Below are positions 16,593 to 25,206 of a stretch of DNA of 64,000 nt, in pieces. A model generated the notes under the pieces. That model did no database searches. It was not told the DNA's origin and saw only the letters and a list, made by a program, of their open reading frames with translations. A program made the position numbers and the translations under genes. How positions within the stretch are numbered: the stretch's first letter is position 1; the number at the start of each line of letters is the position of its first letter. Origin of the DNA: an uncultured Acetatifactor sp. (GTDB taxonomy: Bacteria > Bacillota > Clostridia > Lachnospirales > Lachnospiraceae); assembly GCA_910579755.1 (NCBI GenBank), contig CAJTVB010000018.1:10010-74009 (forward strand), given 5' to 3'.

Positions 16593-18251
16593 ATGGAAAA
16601 GCATTATCAGAAAATGATTCAGGATACCCAGGATCGAGCGGCTAAATCCCTGCAGATTCAGGTGCTTGATAAGGAGAGTCCCAGATATGGCGGTTTTGCA
16701 GACGAGAACGGCATTGTCCAGGCCAAGTTTTCGATTTACCGGGCGGCTTCCATGACAGCGGTCTATTGCAATCAGGACAGCTGCTATTATCATGATGAGA
16801 AAATTTTGGAGAGCATTCTGCTGGGACTTTCTTATGTGAGAAGCGTGCAGCATGAAAATGGTCTGTTTGATTATATCACCTGCAATTTCTATTCTGCGCC
16901 GGATACGGCCTTCTGTCTGAAGAAGCTTCTGCCGGTGTATCAGTATCTGCAGAGGGAAGCGGAAAAAGGCGGTCTGCCTCAGGGAGAAGGACAGATTCTT
17001 GCGGTGGTGGAGGAAATCGTGAGGGCGGGCGCTTATGGTCTTTTGGAGGGCGGATTTCATACGCCCAACCACCGGTGGGCCATTGCTTCAGTGCTGATGA
17101 GCTGCAGTAGATTATTTGACTGCAAAGAAATGGAGACTGCGGCATATGGCTACCTGAAGGAAGGGATCGACTGCAATGAGGATGGCGAGTTTGCGGAGAA
17201 GTCTGCTGGAAATTACAATCGTATCAACAACGATGCCATGATTATGCTGTCGGAGGCCACCGGAGATGATTCCTATGACCGCAATGCGGTGAGAAACCTT
17301 CATATGATGCTGACCTACTGTGAGCCGGACAGCAGTATTTTTACGGCGAACTCCACCCGCTTTGACAAGGACAGACTGATTTATCCCAAGGACTATTACA
17401 TGGAATTTCTGAAAATGGGACTCAAGTATAATATTCCGGAGTTCCTGCAGATGTGTAATTTCATTTTTGATGTGGTAGAGCGGATACATATCACGTCTCC
17501 GGATTTCCTGATCTGGTTCATGCTGGAGCCGGCATATCGGAGCCTGGAGATTCAGGGAAGCTATGTGCGGGAGGACTTTCGAAGCTACTACCGGGAGTCG
17601 GCCATTGCCAGAGGACAGCAGGGACGTTTCACCTACACGGTCATGGGAGGGAAATCCAATTTCTTCTATATTAATAATGGCACCATCAAGCTGGAGATGA
17701 AGGTGGCGGGAAGCTTTTGTGAGCATAGGGCTTTTAAGAGTGAAAAAATGGAGAGGCTTTCCGAAAAGGAATATCATTTGTCCCAGACCATGAGGGGATG
17801 GTATTATCTCCCCTTTGCCCAGAAGCCTCCCACCAGCGACTGGTGGAGCATGGATAATGCTTCCCGGGAGAAAAAGCTGGGACCGGATATGAAGATTGAT
17901 GTGTGGGTGAAGGAGGTTGAAAACGGTGTGGACGTAAGGGTGAAGACCTCCGGCGTGGAGGGGGGCCCCTGGCGGATCGAGCTGGCCTTTTCGGGAGTGA
18001 ATTTTTTGACCAGCGAATTTGTGGATATGCCTCTTGGAGGCAGCGAGGTGGTGGTGATGAAGCAGGGCTATGCGGAGGTATCCAATGGCAGAGACGCCCT
18101 GATCGTGGGACCCTGCTTTGGACTGCACCACTTTACCGAGGGCAAGGAGGACAGCGAGGCCAAGACGCCGGGAGCCGCAACACTTTACCTGACGGATTAT
18201 ACAGCCTTTGACCATGTGATTGAAATTCGAGATAAAAGAAGTTGTCTGTAA
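16593..18251 (+). CDS. Alpha-toroid plus beta-sandwich protein, possible polysaccharide lyase
   Basis: A 552-residue protein without signal peptide. I start it at 16593, where AAAGGA is well spaced; an ATG at 16575 in the same frame has no ribosome site. The first 350 residues are rich in helical repeats. The last 200 look like a beta-sandwich. TPNHRW (Asn159, His160) and AGNYNRINN (Tyr208) resemble the Asn-His-Tyr sets of alpha-toroid lyases such as heparinase II/III-like families, but I cannot assign a named family. A lyase role would explain the unsaturated-uronyl hydrolase upstream. An alternative is a non-lytic hydrolase of similar fold. Confidence 0.5.
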   Translation: MEKHYQKMIQDTQDRAAKSLQIQVLDKESPRYGGFADENGIVQAKFSIYRAASMTAVYCNQDSCYYHDEKILESILLGLSYVRSVQHENGLFDYITCNFYSAPDTAFCLKKLLPVYQYLQREAEKGGLPQGEGQILAVVEEIVRAGAYGLLEGGFHTPNHRWAIASVLMSCSRLFDCKEMETAAYGYLKEGIDCNEDGEFAEKSAGNYNRINNDAMIMLSEATGDDSYDRNAVRNLHMMLTYCEPDSSIFTANSTRFDKDRLIYPKDYYMEFLKMGLKYNIPEFLQMCNFIFDVVERIHITSPDFLIWFMLEPAYRSLEIQGSYVREDFRSYYRESAIARGQQGRFTYTVMGGKSNFFYINNGTIKLEMKVAGSFCEHRAFKSEKMERLSEKEYHLSQTMRGWYYLPFAQKPPTSDWWSMDNASREKKLGPDMKIDVWVKEVENGVDVRVKTSGVEGGPWRIELAFSGVNFLTSEFVDMPLGGSEVVVMKQGYAEVSNGRDALIVGPCFGLHHFTEGKEDSEAKTPGAATLYLTDYTAFDHVIEIRDKRSCL

Positions 18252-18328
18252 AACGGATTTCGCCGGTACCCCTTACCTGAAAAAGGCGGGATTTGGGCGA
18301 GGCCTGGAAAGGGAATGAGGAAATTGGT

Positions 18329-19057
18329 ATGGCAGAAAACGTTGACTGCGTCGGGAACGACAAAATGAAGGAGGACGAGGACCGGGAACTGGCCAAAAGG
18401 TATGTTCCTCACCTGCGATATGACCGTAGGGAGCCGTTTCCGTTGGCTGGAATTGGTTATACAGTGAACCGGAGCCGGGCCAAAAGCCCATCCTGCAGGC
18501 GCACTCTGGAGCCTCCGGAGCTTGGAGCCGTAATTGAATATGCATTTTACTATGACTTTGATATCCAGCATTTGTATGATCTGGAACACAGCTTTGTGTA
18601 TCTGGACGGAGAAGGCAGGATTGTAGGAGTGGAGAGCAGTTTTCATGGGAAGTTTTTGAACAGTATGATCCAGGGAGTGCTGGAATTTGAGGACTGTCAC
18701 CCGGTGCTGTACGTTCAGCCGGGAAAGCATGCCTTTTTTCCGGCGCCGGAATATTTCCAGCTGGTGATAGACCGGGACTGGGCCTGCCGGGAGAAAGCGG
18801 GGAAAGACGGTTTTCTCATTGCCCCCATGTTTGAGGGGCGGCTGTTTACCCACCAGGAGAAGGATCGGAGGGTGGAGGCTTATATTCGGGAACACTTTGC
18901 CTTTACGCCCAGCTGGGAATTTACGGAACGGAGCCCTGACGGAAGAAGCGCCGAAGAGCTTCTGATGCCCTACGGCGAACTGGACCAGATGATTGTCCGC
19001 CGGCTTTCAACTCTGGGAGACGAGATCAGCGCTGACCGGTTTTGCGAATGTGAGTGA
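18329..19057 (+). CDS. Unknown protein at the end of the GH105/GH38 operon
   Basis: A 242-residue protein with no signal peptide or membrane segment. I do not recognise it with confidence. Visible features are a charged N-terminus and a core with GAVIEYAFYYDFDIQHLYDLEH, VYLD, SSFHGKF and LYVQPGKHAFFP. The spacing of 'E-Y-x-x-Y-D...YDLEH...GKHAxFP' loosely recalls the necrosis-inducing/Vps62-type fold, where acidic and His residues bind a metal; this is only a hint. The start at 18329 follows GAGG; a TTG at 18293 is possible. It follows the lyase-like gene by 77 bases and probably shares its transcript. Confidence 0.5.
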   Translation: MAENVDCVGNDKMKEDEDRELAKRYVPHLRYDRREPFPLAGIGYTVNRSRAKSPSCRRTLEPPELGAVIEYAFYYDFDIQHLYDLEHSFVYLDGEGRIVGVESSFHGKFLNSMIQGVLEFEDCHPVLYVQPGKHAFFPAPEYFQLVIDRDWACREKAGKDGFLIAPMFEGRLFTHQEKDRRVEAYIREHFAFTPSWEFTERSPDGRSAEELLMPYGELDQMIVRRLSTLGDEISADRFCECE

Positions 19058-19146
19058 AGAGGCTGTGAATAGTAACGGGCCATACTCCTGCATAGAAAAA
19101 TCCACTTGACACAGGAATAATCTTTATTTCGAAAACCCCCGGAGAA

Positions 19147-19155
19147 TGATATAAT
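19147..19155 (+). promoter_or_regulatory. Extended -10 promoter of the inositol operon
   Basis: TG-A-TATAAT (TG at 19147-19148, TATAAT at 19150-19155) is a perfect extended -10 element, which needs little or no -35. A TTGACA at 19106-19111 lies 38 bases upstream, too far to be its partner; it may be a separate or decoy element. Confidence 0.75.
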
Positions 19156-19160
19156 GATAG

Positions 19161-19211
19161 CCGCAAAGGAAAAACAAGCGGTTCCGAAGGAGACATTTGT
19201 TTTTCCTGCGG
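19161..19211 (+). promoter_or_regulatory. Stem-loop at the 5' end of the iol transcript
   Basis: AGGAAAAACAA at 19167-19177 pairs perfectly with TTGTTTTTCCT at 19197-19207. CCGC (19161-19164) pairs with GCGG (19208-19211) after a two-base bulge, giving about 15 pairs. The stem begins about six bases after the -10 box, so it would sit at the extreme 5' end of the mRNA. It may stabilise the transcript, or as DNA it may be an operator. No IolR-like gene is nearby. Confidence 0.65.
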
Positions 19212-19286
19212 CCCAAGAAGGGGAAAAGCCCGTGAAAGGGAAACCGCGAGGAATTGCGAAGTACTATATAAGAGAGGAGTGAGAGC

Positions 19287-20303
19287 ATGCAATACATTTC
19301 ATTTGACCCGGCCAGGGAATATGATCTGATTCTTTTGGGCAGAGTGGCTATTGACTTCAATCCGGTGGATTTGAACCGTCCATTGGAGGAAAGCAGTAAT
19401 TTTAACAAATATCTGGGAGGATCTCCGGCCAATATAGCGGTGGGCATGGCCAGGCTGGGAAAAAAGGTAGGATTTATAGCCAGAGTTTCCGACGATCAAT
19501 TCGGAGATTATGTGACGCACTACTTTAATAAGGAAGGAATTGATACAAGTCACATCTCCAGATGCCGGAACGGAGAGAATCTGGGACTCACTTTTACGGA
19601 AATTTTGAGCCCGTCACAGAGCCGGATACTCATGTACCGGGACGGCGTAGCAGATCTGATGCTGGAGCCGGAGGATGTGGATGAGGATTACATCAAAAAA
19701 GCGAAAGCACTGTTGATTTCGGGAACCGCCCTGGCGGCCAGTCCTTCCAGAGAGGCGGCGCTGAAGGCTCTGATGCTGGCTAAAAAGAACAATACAGTAG
19801 TGATTTTTGATATAGATTACAGGGAATATACCTGGAAAAACAAGGATGAAATATCTGTTTACTATTCTATGGTGGCGAAAGAGAGCGACCTGATTCTGGG
19901 ATCCCGTGAGGAATTTGACCTGACGGAGCGGATCATGGGAGTCTGCGCCGACGATAACGAAAGCGCAAAAAGGTGGCAGTCCTACGGCTGCAAGATTGTG
20001 GTGATTAAGCATGGGAAGGAAGGATCCACTGCCTACACCTGTGACGGAAACCATTATGCAGTGAAGCCCTTTCCAACCAATGCCATGAAGGGCTTCGGCG
20101 GCGGCGACGGTTATGCTTCTTCCTTTATACGGGCGCTGATCGATGGCTGCAGTGTGCCTCAGGCGCTGGAATACGGTTCCGCTTCCGCATCCATGCTGAT
20201 TTCCGCCCACAGCTGCTCTGCGGCTATGCCCACGCTTCAGGAGGTGGAGCAGTTTATTCGGGAAGAAAAGGAAAAGTACGGCGAGATGGTAGCCCTGCAG
20301 TGA
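19287..20303 (+). CDS. iolC: 5-dehydro-2-deoxygluconokinase
   Basis: A 338-residue PfkB-family sugar kinase. The N-terminal PfkB signature is GGSPANIAVGMARLGKK and the catalytic signature is GFGGGDGYASSF with Asp274 as the base. The opening FDLILLGRV-like sequence is typical of IolC. It phosphorylates 5-dehydro-2-deoxy-D-gluconate in inositol breakdown. The IolC length is that of the stand-alone enzyme, without the C-terminal DUF2090 aldolase-like domain that some species fuse to it. It is the first gene of an iolC-B-D-E-G cluster. AGAGAGGAG precedes the ATG. Confidence 0.93.
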   Translation: MQYISFDPAREYDLILLGRVAIDFNPVDLNRPLEESSNFNKYLGGSPANIAVGMARLGKKVGFIARVSDDQFGDYVTHYFNKEGIDTSHISRCRNGENLGLTFTEILSPSQSRILMYRDGVADLMLEPEDVDEDYIKKAKALLISGTALAASPSREAALKALMLAKKNNTVVIFDIDYREYTWKNKDEISVYYSMVAKESDLILGSREEFDLTERIMGVCADDNESAKRWQSYGCKIVVIKHGKEGSTAYTCDGNHYAVKPFPTNAMKGFGGGDGYASSFIRALIDGCSVPQALEYGSASASMLISAHSCSAAMPTLQEVEQFIREEKEKYGEMVALQ

Positions 20304-20427
20304 TGAAGAACGCAGTTGCATAAAAAGCATCTGTGCAGGAAGTGTGCAGACGTCTTGTGGAGCATCCACAGCAAAATTAAGGATGTAATATGGAGAACTA
20401 TAATATAAGGAAGGAAGTGAAAAAGAC

Positions 20428-21195
20428 ATGTACGAGAATCCGGAATTTAATGAGAAAGGGGAGAAGATTCTCTGCCAGGAAAACGGCAAAAACAGCCATA
20501 TGCTGATGGATGTCAGGGTGCAGAGACTGGCCCGGGGAGAGAGCGTGCGTCTGTTGGAGCCGGGGAAGGAGACAGCGGTGATGCTGCTGGCAGGAAAGGT
20601 GGAGTTTGCATTTGAAGGAAAACGGGAGCAGGCGTCCCGGCGCAGTGTTTTTCAGGATAAGCCCTATTGCCTGCACTGCTGCCGGGGAAAGGAAATCATT
20701 GTAAAGGCGCTGGAAGACAGCAGACTGCTGATTCAGCAGACCACCAACCCGGGAACCTTTGAATCTGTTTTTTATACCCCCGAAATGTGTACCCTCCAGG
20801 AATTTGGAAAGGAGCAGTGGGACGGGACTGCCCACAGACAGGTGCTTACGGTGTTTGACTATGAAAATGCGCCTTATTCCAACATGGTGATGGGAGAAGT
20901 GTTTCATAAACCGGGGTGCTGGTCCAGCTATCCGCCCCATTATCACCCTCAGCCGGAGTTGTATTATTACGAGTTCGACAAACCTCAGGGCTTTGGGATC
21001 GGCTTTGACGGAGAGGAATGTTATAAGGTGGGAGACCAGGGCTGTCTGGCGATTACTCCCATGAACGCTCATCAGCAGGCGGCGGCGCCGGGATATCATA
21101 TGTATTATGCCTGGCTGATCCGACACCTGGAGGGAGACCCCTGGAGAAAGACCAGAATTGATGTGCCGGAGCACAGCTGGCTCATGAAGCTGTAA
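20428..21195 (+). CDS. iolB: 5-deoxy-glucuronate isomerase
   Basis: A 255-residue bicupin. The metal-binding cupin motif is SSYPPHYHPQPELYYYEFD, with His residues and Glu as ligands, followed by NAHQQAAAPGYHMYYAW. These are landmarks of the IolB/KduI family; the inositol context selects IolB. It converts 5-deoxy-D-glucuronate to 5-dehydro-2-deoxy-D-gluconate, the substrate of the kinase encoded just upstream. The gap after iolC is 124 bases with only a short six-pair hairpin and no clear promoter. Confidence 0.92.
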   Translation: MYENPEFNEKGEKILCQENGKNSHMLMDVRVQRLARGESVRLLEPGKETAVMLLAGKVEFAFEGKREQASRRSVFQDKPYCLHCCRGKEIIVKALEDSRLLIQQTTNPGTFESVFYTPEMCTLQEFGKEQWDGTAHRQVLTVFDYENAPYSNMVMGEVFHKPGCWSSYPPHYHPQPELYYYEFDKPQGFGIGFDGEECYKVGDQGCLAITPMNAHQQAAAPGYHMYYAWLIRHLEGDPWRKTRIDVPEHSWLMKL

Positions 21196-21269
21196 AGAAT
21201 AAAGCTGCCGGAAACAAACGACAAAACCATAAAACAAACACCATAAAACCACAGAAAGGCGGAACAAAA

Positions 21270-23189
21270 ATGGCGTATATGACAACTGCTCAGGCGCTGG
21301 TACGTTTTCTGGATAACCAGTATGTGTCCTTTGACGGGCAGGAAAACAAGTTTGTGGAGGGAATCTTCACCATATTCGGCCACGGTATCGTGTGCGGTCT
21401 GGGGGAGGCCCTGGATAACGGCCGGGGAGGCCTGCGGGTCTACCAGGGAAAAAATGAGCAGGGAATGGCCCATGTGGCCGCATCGTTTGCCAAACAGAAT
21501 AATCGGAGAAGGATCATTGCCTGTTCCTCGTCCATCGGTCCGGGGGCGGCCAACATGATCACAGCGGCGGCAACGGCCACAGTGAACCATGTGCCCTTGC
21601 TGCTTCTGCCTGCGGATACCTTTTCCACCAGACAGCCGGATCCGGTATTGCAGCAATTTGAGCAGGTAGATTCCCTGTCGTTGACAACCAATGACGCTTA
21701 CCGGGCGGTGTGCCGGTATTGGGACCGGGTGGCCAGGCCGGAACAGCTGATGTCCGCTATGATCAACGCCATGCGTGTGCTGACGGATACGGCTGAGACG
21801 GGGGCGGTATGCATCAGCCTTCCTCAGGATGTGGAAGGGGAATGCTACGATTTCCCGGAGGAATTTTTCAAAAAAAGAGTGCATCGTATTACCCGGATCG
21901 TTCCTGCGCCGGAGGAACTGGAGGAAGCGGCACAGGTTCTGCTGGAGGCAAAGAGGCCGCTGGTAATCTGCGGCGGTGGCGTCCGGTATTCCGAAGCGGG
22001 GGAGGCTCTGGAGGAATTCTGTGAAAGATTCGGTATTCCCTTTGCGGAAACCCAGAGCGGAAAGACGGCCTGCCTGTCCTCACACCCCTGGAACCTGGGA
22101 GGAGTGGGCGTCACAGGCAACAGCGCCGCCAATGATATTGCTCAGAAGGCAGACGTAATTTTGGGAATCGGGACACGGTTTTCTGATTTCACTTCCGCAT
22201 CCAAGTCTTTATTCGGCAGGGATGCCAGGGTAGTGACTGTGAATACCTCCCGTTTTGACGCCTATAAGCTGGGAGCGGTAAAGGTGGTGGCAGATGCAAA
22301 GCTTGCCATCCATGGTCTGGGTGCTATCCTGGGGGAGAAGGGATACCGCTCCGGTTATGTTCATGAGGTGAAGGCTGCCAAAGCGGGATGGGAGGAGGAG
22401 ATGGAATTCCTTTCCTCCTACAGCTGGGGAGATGATTTCAAGCCGCTGATCAAGGCAGGTGATCCCAGTACCATACCGGAATTTCGGCTGATGACCGGCA
22501 GTAATCTGACCCAGACGGCGGTGGTGGCTAAAATCCGGAAGCTGATTCCGGAGGATGCCATCTGCGTGGGAGCCGCCGGATCTCTGCCCGGAGATTTGCA
22601 GCGGATGTGGACCTCCGACTGCAGATATTCTTACAACATGGAGTACGGCTATTCCTGTATGGGCTATGAGATTGCCGGGGCGCTGGGCTCCAAGCTGGCG
22701 GAGCCCGAGAGAGAGGTATATGCCATGTGCGGGGACGGCAGTTATCTGATGCTGCACTCGGAGCTGGTCACTTCCCTGCAGGAAAACAAAAAGATCAATG
22801 TACTGCTTTTTGACAACAGCGGATTTGGATGCATCAATAATCTGGAAATGTCCAACGGTGTAGGCAATCTTGCCACAGAATTCCGTTATCGGGATCGGGC
22901 AGGGGATCTGCTGGGCGGATTGATTCCCATCGACTTTGCGGCCTGCGCGGCAGGGTACGGTGTAAAAACCTATCGGGTTACAAACATGGAAGAGCTGGAA
23001 GAGGCTCTGGAGGATTCTAAAAAGCAGACGGTTTCCACCCTGATTGATATCAAGGTGCTGCCTAAGACCATGACCGACGGGTATGGGGCCTGGTGGCATG
23101 TGGGAGTGGCACAGACCTCCAAAAACGAAAAGGTGCGCAGCGCCGGCGAAAATATGCAGAAAAATTTGGAGAAGGCGAGGAAATATTGA
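21270..23189 (+). CDS. iolD: 3D-(3,5/4)-trihydroxycyclohexane-1,2-dione hydrolase
   Basis: A 639-residue thiamine-diphosphate enzyme of the acetolactate-synthase fold. The pyrimidine-binding domain with NEQGMAHVAAS is at the N-terminus, a central domain has GGGVRYS, and the PP-binding domain has GDGSYLMLHSEL...NVLLFDNSGFGCINN, the GDG-N diphosphate/metal motif. Length matches IolD. It opens the ring of the diketo-inositol intermediate. Its TGA shares one base with the iolE start. Confidence 0.94.
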   Translation: MAYMTTAQALVRFLDNQYVSFDGQENKFVEGIFTIFGHGIVCGLGEALDNGRGGLRVYQGKNEQGMAHVAASFAKQNNRRRIIACSSSIGPGAANMITAAATATVNHVPLLLLPADTFSTRQPDPVLQQFEQVDSLSLTTNDAYRAVCRYWDRVARPEQLMSAMINAMRVLTDTAETGAVCISLPQDVEGECYDFPEEFFKKRVHRITRIVPAPEELEEAAQVLLEAKRPLVICGGGVRYSEAGEALEEFCERFGIPFAETQSGKTACLSSHPWNLGGVGVTGNSAANDIAQKADVILGIGTRFSDFTSASKSLFGRDARVVTVNTSRFDAYKLGAVKVVADAKLAIHGLGAILGEKGYRSGYVHEVKAAKAGWEEEMEFLSSYSWGDDFKPLIKAGDPSTIPEFRLMTGSNLTQTAVVAKIRKLIPEDAICVGAAGSLPGDLQRMWTSDCRYSYNMEYGYSCMGYEIAGALGSKLAEPEREVYAMCGDGSYLMLHSELVTSLQENKKINVLLFDNSGFGCINNLEMSNGVGNLATEFRYRDRAGDLLGGLIPIDFAACAAGYGVKTYRVTNMEELEEALEDSKKQTVSTLIDIKVLPKTMTDGYGAWWHVGVAQTSKNEKVRSAGENMQKNLEKARKY

Positions 23190-24082
23190 TGTTAAGCAAA
23201 GAAAAGGTACATTTGGGGATTGCCCCCATCGCATGGACAAACGACGATATGCCGGACCTGGGGGCGGAAAATACCTTCGAGCAGTGTGTCTCGGAGATGG
23301 CGCTGGCGGGCTTTACCGGCTGCGAGGTGGGAAATAAGTATCCGAAAGATCCGGCAGTGCTGAAAAAGGCGTTGGAGCTGAGAGGAATGCAGGTGTGTAA
23401 TGCCTGGTACTCCACCTTTCTGACCACGGCCCCTTACGAAGAGACGGAGAAGGGCTTTGTGGAGCATATTACCTTCCTGAAGGAGATGGGGGCTAAGGTA
23501 GTGGGAGTATCCGAGCAGGGTCATTCCATACAGGGGACGGACCGCTCCATCTTCCGGGATAAATATGTGATGGACGACAGCGAGTGGGAGCTGCTGTGCA
23601 CAGGACTTAACAGATTGGGCCGTATAGCAAAAGATATGGGCATCGCACTTACCTTCCATCACCATATGGGAACCGTGGTGCAGACCGCGGCGGAGATTGA
23701 CAGAATGATGGAGAATACGGATCCGGAGCTGGTAGGTCTTTTGTTTGACAGCGGACATCTGGCATACTGCGGAGAAGATTACCTGGCCGTGCTGAAAAAA
23801 TATGCGGATCGGACCAGACATGTGCATCTGAAGGACATTCGCCCGGAGATTGTGGCAAAAGTGAAGGCAGAGAATTTAAGCTTCCTTCAGGGAGTGCGCA
23901 TGGGAACCTTTACGGTACCCGGCGACGGAAGCCTGGATTTCGGACCGATCTTTGACGTGTTGGCAGACAGCGGATACGAAGGGTATGTGCTGGTGGAGGC
24001 GGAACAGGATCCGGCGGTGGCCAATCCTCTGGAGTACGCCATCAAAGCCAGAGGATATATCGCGGAAAAGGCCGGATTGTAA
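23189..24082 (+). CDS. iolE: Inosose dehydratase
   Basis: A 297-residue TIM-barrel metalloenzyme of the xylose-isomerase/AP-endonuclease-2 class. Landmarks are LGIAPIAWTNDDMPDLG at the N-terminus, TFHHHMGTVVQT, LLFDSGHLAYCGEDY and HVHLKDIRPE, which supply the metal-binding Glu, Asp and His ligands. It dehydrates scyllo-inosose. I start it at 23189 (ATG overlapping the iolD TGA by one base, GGCGAGG upstream) rather than at the longer frame's start at 23093 inside iolD. Confidence 0.93.
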   Translation: MLSKEKVHLGIAPIAWTNDDMPDLGAENTFEQCVSEMALAGFTGCEVGNKYPKDPAVLKKALELRGMQVCNAWYSTFLTTAPYEETEKGFVEHITFLKEMGAKVVGVSEQGHSIQGTDRSIFRDKYVMDDSEWELLCTGLNRLGRIAKDMGIALTFHHHMGTVVQTAAEIDRMMENTDPELVGLLFDSGHLAYCGEDYLAVLKKYADRTRHVHLKDIRPEIVAKVKAENLSFLQGVRMGTFTVPGDGSLDFGPIFDVLADSGYEGYVLVEAEQDPAVANPLEYAIKARGYIAEKAGL

Positions 24083-24168
24083 GGAATCTTCCGAAGCGTC
24101 TGACGTAAACAGCAAGACGAAGACACCAGTCGGAAAAGAAAACCAAATCAGAGAAAGGACAAAACATT

Positions 24169-25185
24169 ATGATCAACATTGGTATTATCGGAATGGGGCG
24201 TATCGGAAAGGTACATTTACAGTCTATCACCTATCATGTGAAAAACGCCTGTGTGCTGGCGGTGGCAGACCCCTTTATGAACAGTGAAACGGAAGATTTT
24301 GCCCGGAGTCTGGGGGTGAAGAAGATCTATAAGGATTACAAGGAGATTCTTGCGGATCCGGAGATCGGCGCTGTCCTTGTGTGTTCATCCACCGACACCC
24401 ACGCGGCAATATCCATCGAGGCAATTGAGGCGGGAAAGCATGTGTTCTGTGAGAAGCCTGTGGATCATGCCGTTGAAAAAATCAAGGCTGTGGAGGAGGC
24501 TCTGGCCGCCCATCCCCAGTGCCGGTTCCAGGTAGGATTTAACCGTCGTTTTGACCATAACTTTGCGGCAGTGAGAAAGGCTTATGATGAAGGAAGGATC
24601 GGAGAGGCTCATGTGCTGAAGATTACCTCCAGAGACCCGGAGCCTCCTAATCCCGCTTATATCAAGGTATCCGGCGGCATGTTCCTGGATATGACCATTC
24701 ATGATTTTGATATGGCCTGCTTTTTGACCAACAGCGATGTGGAGGAAATTTACGTACAGTCCGCAGTGCTGGTAGACCCTGCCATCGGCGAACAGGGAGA
24801 TGTGGATACGGCTATTATTACCATGAAAATGACCAACGGCGCATTGGCGGTGATCGACAACTCCAGACGTGCGGCCTACGGCTATGATCAGCGGGCGGAG
24901 TTGTTCGGCTCCAAGGGAATGGCGGCCACATCCAACGATACCCTGTCTACAGTGGTGGTTTCCAACGCAGAGGGAGTCACAGGGGAAAAACCGCTATTCT
25001 TCTTCCTGGAGAGATATATGGAGTCCTTCTCGGAGGAGATGCGGCAGTTTGTAGATGCCTGTGAAAGCGGCGGCCAGGTTCCCGTGGGCATTCATGCGGG
25101 AATGCAGGCAGTGAAGATCGGTCTGGCCGCGAAAAAATCCGTGGAAGAGCACCGGCCGGTGAAGCTTTCCGAGATGGATGCCTGA
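24169..25185 (+). CDS. iolG: Inositol 2-dehydrogenase (Gfo/Idh/MocA family)
   Basis: A 338-residue NAD-dependent oxidoreductase. The Rossmann motif is GIIGMGRIGKVH at the N-terminus. The catalytic Lys motif is CEKPVD at about residue 97, and the C-terminal domain has GGMFLDMTIHDFDMACFL with the His and Asp typical of inositol dehydrogenases. It oxidises myo-inositol to scyllo-inosose, the first step of the pathway in this operon. AAAGGA precedes the ATG. Related family members accept D-chiro-inositol or other cyclitols; context supports inositol. Confidence 0.9.
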   Translation: MINIGIIGMGRIGKVHLQSITYHVKNACVLAVADPFMNSETEDFARSLGVKKIYKDYKEILADPEIGAVLVCSSTDTHAAISIEAIEAGKHVFCEKPVDHAVEKIKAVEEALAAHPQCRFQVGFNRRFDHNFAAVRKAYDEGRIGEAHVLKITSRDPEPPNPAYIKVSGGMFLDMTIHDFDMACFLTNSDVEEIYVQSAVLVDPAIGEQGDVDTAIITMKMTNGALAVIDNSRRAAYGYDQRAELFGSKGMAATSNDTLSTVVVSNAEGVTGEKPLFFFLERYMESFSEEMRQFVDACESGGQVPVGIHAGMQAVKIGLAAKKSVEEHRPVKLSEMDA

Positions 25186-25206
25186 AGCAGGCAGAAAGGG
25201 ACAGCT

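Noticed and set aside
19106..19111. TTGACA as -35 of the iol promoter
   Set aside because: It is 38 bases from the TATAAT, far beyond a usable spacer; the extended -10 alone explains the promoter better.
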